From an uncultured Collinsella sp. (GTDB lineage: Bacteria; Actinomycetota; Coriobacteriia; Coriobacteriales; Coriobacteriaceae): a stretch of 9,186 nt of DNA. Shown here piece after piece: positions 6,120-9,186 of the stretch; the first letter of the stretch is position 1, and each line of letters starts with the position of its first letter. The position numbers and the translations under genes were made by a program. The stretch spans positions 1 to 9,186 of the forward strand of contig CATXML010000039.1 of NCBI GenBank assembly GCA_958372035.1. The letters are read 5' to 3'. The notes beneath the pieces are model-generated. The model worked only from the letters and a program-made list of their open reading frames with translations, was not told the DNA's origin and made no database searches.

Positions 6120-6193
6120 CCACAAAAGCATGACCCCATTACCAGCAAGTTTGCATAACTGACACCTGTTGCGCAATGCCGCCAAGATTGTCC

Positions 6194-6221
6194 TTCCTAA
6201 TCCCTAGCGAATCGCTATACT
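6194..6221 (+). promoter_or_regulatory. Probable cysE promoter with a palindrome over the -10 box
   Basis: TATACT (6216-6221) is a good -10 box about 41 bp before the cysE start; the best -35 (TTCCTA, 6194-6199, 16-bp spacing) is weak. A perfect 13-bp palindrome, TAGCGA-A-TCGCTA (6205-6217), overlaps the -10. GAATCGC also repeats directly at 6209-6215 and 6227-6233. Such placement suits a repressor site, for example one responding to cysteine, but the regulator is unknown. Confidence 0.45.
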
Positions 6222-6262
6222 TTATTGAATCGCATTGCCATGGCGCTAAGGGAGGGCGGCCG

Positions 6263-6967
6263 GTGAGCTTTATCAATACCATTCGCGAGGACATCAAGAC
6301 CGTCCAAGCGCAGGATCCCGCCGCGCAAAACGGTCTAGTCATCTTCCTTTCCTATCCTGGCCTGCACGCCAAGTGGAACCACGTGCCCGAGCACTGGCTC
6401 TGGGAGCACGGTCATCGCTCGCTCGCCCGCGTGCTCTCGCAAATCACCCGCCACATCACCGGCGTCGAGATTCATCCCGCCGCACAGATCGGCAAGCACT
6501 TCTTTATCGACCATGCCATGGGCGTCGTCATCGGCGAGACCACCATCGTGGGCGACAACTGCGTGCTCTACCAGGGCGTCACGCTCGGCGGTACCGGCAA
6601 CGAGACCGGCAAACGCCACCCCACCCTGGGCAACAACGTCACCGTGGGCACAGGCGCCAAGGTGCTCGGCAACATCCGCATCGGCAACAACGTCAAAATC
6701 GGCGGCAACTCGGTTGTCGTCAAGGACGTGCCCGACAACTGCACCGTCGTGGGCGTGCCAGGACGCATCATCAAGCGCAACGGCTGCCGTGTGTTCGAGG
6801 AGAGTTTCGACGCCAAGCAGCATCGCGAGTACATGCCCGATGACGCCGCCGAGCAGAGTGCCCTCAACCGCCAGGGCATCACCGAGAATGCCCGCCGCGT
6901 CAAAGAACTCGAGCGAGAGGTGGCCGAGCTCAAGGCCCTCGTCGCCAAGCTCATGGACGAACGTTAG
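6263..6967 (+). CDS. cysE: Serine O-acetyltransferase
   Basis: A 234-residue enzyme that makes O-acetylserine from serine and acetyl-CoA, the first committed step of cysteine synthesis; cytosolic. Residues 1-65 are the short helical N-domain, and about 66-170 are the left-handed beta-helix of hexapeptide repeats. Active-site motifs are visible: [13 protein letters not shown] (81-93) with D83 and H84, GVTLGGTG (105-112) and GKRHPTLG (116-123) with H119, ending at GVPGRIIK. After the helix, residues 175-234 form a tail longer than in many CysE proteins; its end ([17 protein letters not shown]) looks like a coiled coil. The start is GTG 6263, with GGGAGG 7 nt upstream; an ATG at 6240 is out of frame. 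No cysteine synthase gene is adjacent. A shared terminator follows. Confidence 0.95.
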   Translation: MSFINTIREDIKTVQAQDPAAQNGLVIFLSYPGLHAKWNHVPEHWLWEHGHRSLARVLSQITRHITGVEIHPAAQIGKHFFIDHAMGVVIGETTIVGDNCVLYQGVTLGGTGNETGKRHPTLGNNVTVGTGAKVLGNIRIGNNVKIGGNSVVVKDVPDNCTVVGVPGRIIKRNGCRVFEESFDAKQHREYMPDDAAEQSALNRQGITENARRVKELEREVAELKALVAKLMDER

Positions 6968-7004
6968 GAACGCAAGCGGCACAAAACAATATCGGCACCG
7001 ACGC

Positions 7005-7049
7005 AAAAGGCGCGCCAGGGAATCAATCCCCGGCGCGCCATTCCTTTTG
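7005..7049. terminator. Bidirectional terminator between cysE and the ABC exporter
   Basis: The stem GGCGCGCC (7009-7016) pairs with GGCGCGCC (7032-7039) and is extended inside by GGG/CCC. AAAA lies before it, and ATTCCTTTT follows on plus. On minus the stem is followed by TTTTGCG. It sits between two convergent genes and can serve both. Confidence 0.85.
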
Positions 7050-7050
7050 A

Positions 7051-7080
7051 TGTGACATGCGGGACTGTCCCTTTGTCACA
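7051..7080. repeat. 30-bp nested palindrome abutting the ABC gene stop codon
   Basis: TGTGACA (7051-7057) pairs with TGTCACA (7074-7080), and inside it GGGAC-T-GTCCC (7061-7071) is a perfect palindrome. It touches the stop codon of the minus-strand ABC gene at 7081. The right half (GTCCCTTTGTCACA) would be matched by TGTGACAAAGGGAC, and the left half differs only at TGC against AA. This looks like a diverged copy of an interspersed palindrome; I believe similar sequences recur in Collinsella-type genomes, but that is from memory. Confidence 0.55.
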
Positions 7081-9096
7081 TTATGCGAACTGACTCAGAT
7101 AGAGGTCGGCGTAAGCACCCTCGGCAGCCAGCAGTTCCTTATGCGTGCCTTGCTCGATAATGTTGCCGTGGTCCATGACCAAGATCAGGTCGGCGTCCAC
7201 GATCGTCGACAGGCGATGCGCGATCACAAAGCTCGTGCGCCCGCGCATGAGCGCGTCCATGGCGCGGCCGATAGCAAGCTCGGTGCGCGTGTCCACACTT
7301 GAGGTCGCCTCGTCCAGGATGAGAATCGCCGGGTTGTTGAGCAGCACGCGTGCGATGGTCAGCAGCTGACGCTGGCCCTGGCTGATGCTTTCGGCATCGT
7401 TGGCTACGCGCGTGTCGTAGCCCTGAGGCATGGTGCGCACAAAGAAGTCGACCTGGGCGGCGCGAGCGGCCGCAACAATCTCCTCGCGCGTTGCCTCGGG
7501 GCAGCCGTAGGCGATGTTCTCGGCAATCGTGCCGTCGAACAGCCAGGCGTCCTGTAGCACCATGCCAAACTGCTGTCGCAGCTCGCCGCGATCCATGCGG
7601 CTCGTATCCACGCCGTCGAGCGTAATACGCCCGCCGTCAATCTCGTAGAAGCGCATGAGCAGGTTGATGAGCGTCGTCTTGCCTGCGCCCGTGGTTCCCA
7701 CCACGGCAATCTTCTGGCCCGGCTCGGCGGTAAACGACACGTCGCGCATGAGCGGCTTGTCGGGCGCATAGCCAAAGCGCACGTGCTCAAAAGCGACGCG
7801 GCCCTCAATGCGACCCGGCAGCTTGGCGGCCTCGTCCGGCAGCGGATCGGCCTCTATCTCGGGCTCATCAAGCAGGTCGAAAACGCGCTCCGCACTCGCC
7901 AGCGCGCTCTGCAGCGAGTTAAAAGTGAACGACAGCTGCGTCATGGGTTCGGACGCCTCGTAGATAAACTGGAAGAACGCCTGGAACACGCCGACGGTCA
8001 TGTGACCGGCGACCAGCATGCTGCAGCCCACGAGCGCAATCACAATCTGCGCCAGGCGACCAATAAAGCGAACCGCGGGTCCGACGGCGTTGATCATAAA
8101 GTCGGCCTTGGTGCTCACGCGCGCCAGCTCGCCCGAGGCCTCGTGCACCTCGGCAGAGCTCTGGTGCTCGCGGTTGAATGCGCGAATCACCAAACGGCCC
8201 GAATAGCCTTCCTCGACCGCGCTCGTGATTTTGGACACCCACTCCTGACGCTCGCCCGTCACATCATGCGTACGGCGCGAAACCACCTTGGTCACCAGCA
8301 GCGACAACGCCGTAAAGAACAAAAAGACTAGCGTAAGCGGCACGCTAAACACGAACATCACGCCCACGGCGCCCACCACGGTGCCGATCGACACAAGCAG
8401 CTGCAGCAATCCGCGCTGCATGCTCTCGGACATCTTGTCCAAGTCGTTGGTCGCACGGCTGACGACCTCACCGGGACGATGCGCGTCAAAGTAGGCAAGC
8501 GGCAGACGGTTGAGCTTTTGTGCGATGCGGTTGCGCAGGCGCAGGTTGAGACGCTCGGCAACGCTCGACATCAAAAAGCTCTGGAGTGCGTAGAACGAGG
8601 CGGCGGCGGTCCAGATCATAAAGTAGATGAAGATGGTCCTGCCGCAGTTCTCCCAGGTAATGCTGAAGGTAGTGTTGTTGGCAAACGCCAGCTTCATATG
8701 CCCCCACAGCTCATCGATCACGTGAGCGCTGTACGCCGGCGCGGCGGTGTTAAAGATGACGTAGAACACGATGCTCGCAAACACGATGTAAAAGCGCCAA
8801 TGGTCGCCGGCGGCCTCGCCCCACAAGCGGCGCACCGTCGCCCAGGTATCCCGGGGCGTCTCGTCCTCGTCTTCGTCGTCCACGTCGCGCATACGTTCTG
8901 CCTCGGCACGGGCACGTTCGTCCTCGGCACGCTCGTTTTCCTCGTACAGCGCCTGGCGACGAGCCTCGCGCTCGGCCGCAGCCCTGGCGGCGTCATCCAG
9001 CTCGGTCGACGCGGCAGCCTGCTCGACCGTTTTCTCGCCAGCGTCCACAGCGGCGGCATCGATAGCGTCGCTGCGCTTCTTGAGCTCCCCGGTCAT
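7081..9096 (-). CDS. ABC exporter subunit, membrane domain fused to ATPase
   Basis: A 671-residue half-transporter. Residues 1-85 are a charged cytoplasmic extension rich in Ala, Glu, Asp and Arg, probably partly coiled coil, ending in an acidic run near 71-79. About 100-395 is the six-helix type I exporter membrane domain, and 430-671 the ATPase. Motifs: A-loop Y443, Walker A GTTGAGKTT (467-475), Q-loop Q515, signature ISQGQ (571-575), Walker B ILILDE (591-596) with catalytic E596, and H-loop H627. The signature has SQGQ rather than SGGQ, as in the catalytically complete subunit of heterodimeric exporters such as TM288. The start is ATG 9096 with GGAGG 8 nt upstream, 1 bp after the stop of the upstream ABC gene, so the two are co-translated and probably pair. 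The substrate cannot be inferred (drug, lipid or peptide). Confidence 0.93.
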   Translation of the reverse strand: MTGELKKRSDAIDAAAVDAGEKTVEQAAASTELDDAARAAAEREARRQALYEENERAEDERARAEAERMRDVDDEDEDETPRDTWATVRRLWGEAAGDHWRFYIVFASIVFYVIFNTAAPAYSAHVIDELWGHMKLAFANNTTFSITWENCGRTIFIYFMIWTAAASFYALQSFLMSSVAERLNLRLRNRIAQKLNRLPLAYFDAHRPGEVVSRATNDLDKMSESMQRGLLQLLVSIGTVVGAVGVMFVFSVPLTLVFLFFTALSLLVTKVVSRRTHDVTGERQEWVSKITSAVEEGYSGRLVIRAFNREHQSSAEVHEASGELARVSTKADFMINAVGPAVRFIGRLAQIVIALVGCSMLVAGHMTVGVFQAFFQFIYEASEPMTQLSFTFNSLQSALASAERVFDLLDEPEIEADPLPDEAAKLPGRIEGRVAFEHVRFGYAPDKPLMRDVSFTAEPGQKIAVVGTTGAGKTTLINLLMRFYEIDGGRITLDGVDTSRMDRGELRQQFGMVLQDAWLFDGTIAENIAYGCPEATREEIVAAARAAQVDFFVRTMPQGYDTRVANDAESISQGQRQLLTIARVLLNNPAILILDEATSSVDTRTELAIGRAMDALMRGRTSFVIAHRLSTIVDADLILVMDHGNIIEQGTHKELLAAEGAYADLYLSQFA

Positions 9097-9097
9097 G

Positions 9098-9186
9098 CTA
9101 CTCACCTCCCTTCATCTGCGATTCCGCGATAGCGCGGTACACCTCGCAGGTTTCCATGAGCTCGTCGTGCGTGCCCAGGCCCACGA
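9098..9186 (-). CDS. C-terminus of the partner ABC exporter subunit (partial)
   Basis: The last 28 codons and TAG stop of a gene entering from the right. The peptide VGLGTHDELMETCEVYRAIA followed by ESQMKGGE matches the end of an ABC exporter ATPase domain, where G-T-H-x-E-L-M lies just after the strand that follows the H-loop. It ends 1 bp before the ATG of the next ABC gene, and that gene's Shine-Dalgarno sequence lies in this gene's last codons. This is the typical arrangement of a two-gene heterodimeric exporter. Whether its catalytic glutamate is degenerate, as often in such pairs, lies outside the window. Confidence 0.85.
   Translation of the reverse strand, partial: VGLGTHDELMETCEVYRAIAESQMKGGE

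Noticed and set aside
6240..6262. ATG at 6240 as the cysE start
   Set aside because: It is out of frame with the CysE protein; GTG 6263 has GGGAGG at the right distance.
6335..7006. 223-codon frame antisense to cysE
   Set aside because: Shadow of the cysE hexapeptide-repeat codons; no ribosome binding site or motif.
1..9186. CRISPR array, prophage, transposase or defence system
   Set aside because: No regularly spaced direct repeats and no protein with such motifs were seen on either strand.

Overview
The window reads as a stretch of ordinary chromosome from a high-GC bacterium. Gene content, codon use and repeat style fit a Coriobacteriia actinomycete, most like Collinsella. That placement is a judgement from recognition, not from a search. 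GC-rich codons dominate, starts are ATG or GTG with GGAGG-type ribosome binding sites, and most genes are single units closed by strong GC-rich hairpin terminators.

Layout, left to right. (1) Positions 1-304 hold two divergent, unrecognised small reading frames whose N-termini are copies of each other, forming an inverted repeat. (2) 301-2082 (minus) is one continuous gene joining a tRNA adenosine deaminase (TadA) to a glycerate kinase. (3) 2134-2223 (plus) is tRNA-Ser(UGA) with encoded CCA. (4) 2227-2823 (minus) is a TetR-type regulator ending 3 bp from the tRNA. (5) 3023-3574 (plus) is lemA, divergent from the regulator and followed by a terminator. (6) 3575-4049 has no confident gene: it holds the lemA terminator, a 211-bp segment bounded by 25-bp inverted repeats, and the probable ilvE terminator. 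(7) 4050-5102 (minus) is ilvE with a leader of about 150 nt that contains a small upstream frame. (8) 5392-6039 (minus) is a DedA-family membrane protein. (9) 6263-6967 (plus) is cysE, divergent from dedA. (10) 7081-9096 and 9098-9186 (minus) are the two halves of a probable heterodimeric ABC exporter, spaced 1 bp apart.

The genes do not form one pathway. ilvE (branched-chain amino acids), cysE (cysteine), glycerate kinase (three-carbon acid metabolism) and TadA (tRNA wobble editing) are housekeeping functions in separate transcription units. The only clear operon is the ABC pair. No CRISPR array, transposase, phage gene or toxin-antitoxin pair was seen.

The points most worth a second look are the TadA-glycerate kinase fusion and two intergenic inverted repeats whose arms translate into the same short peptide on each side (LNVVD...SWR at the left end, EYSQKCT near 3.7-3.9 kb). 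The repeats suggest families of short coding-like interspersed elements.
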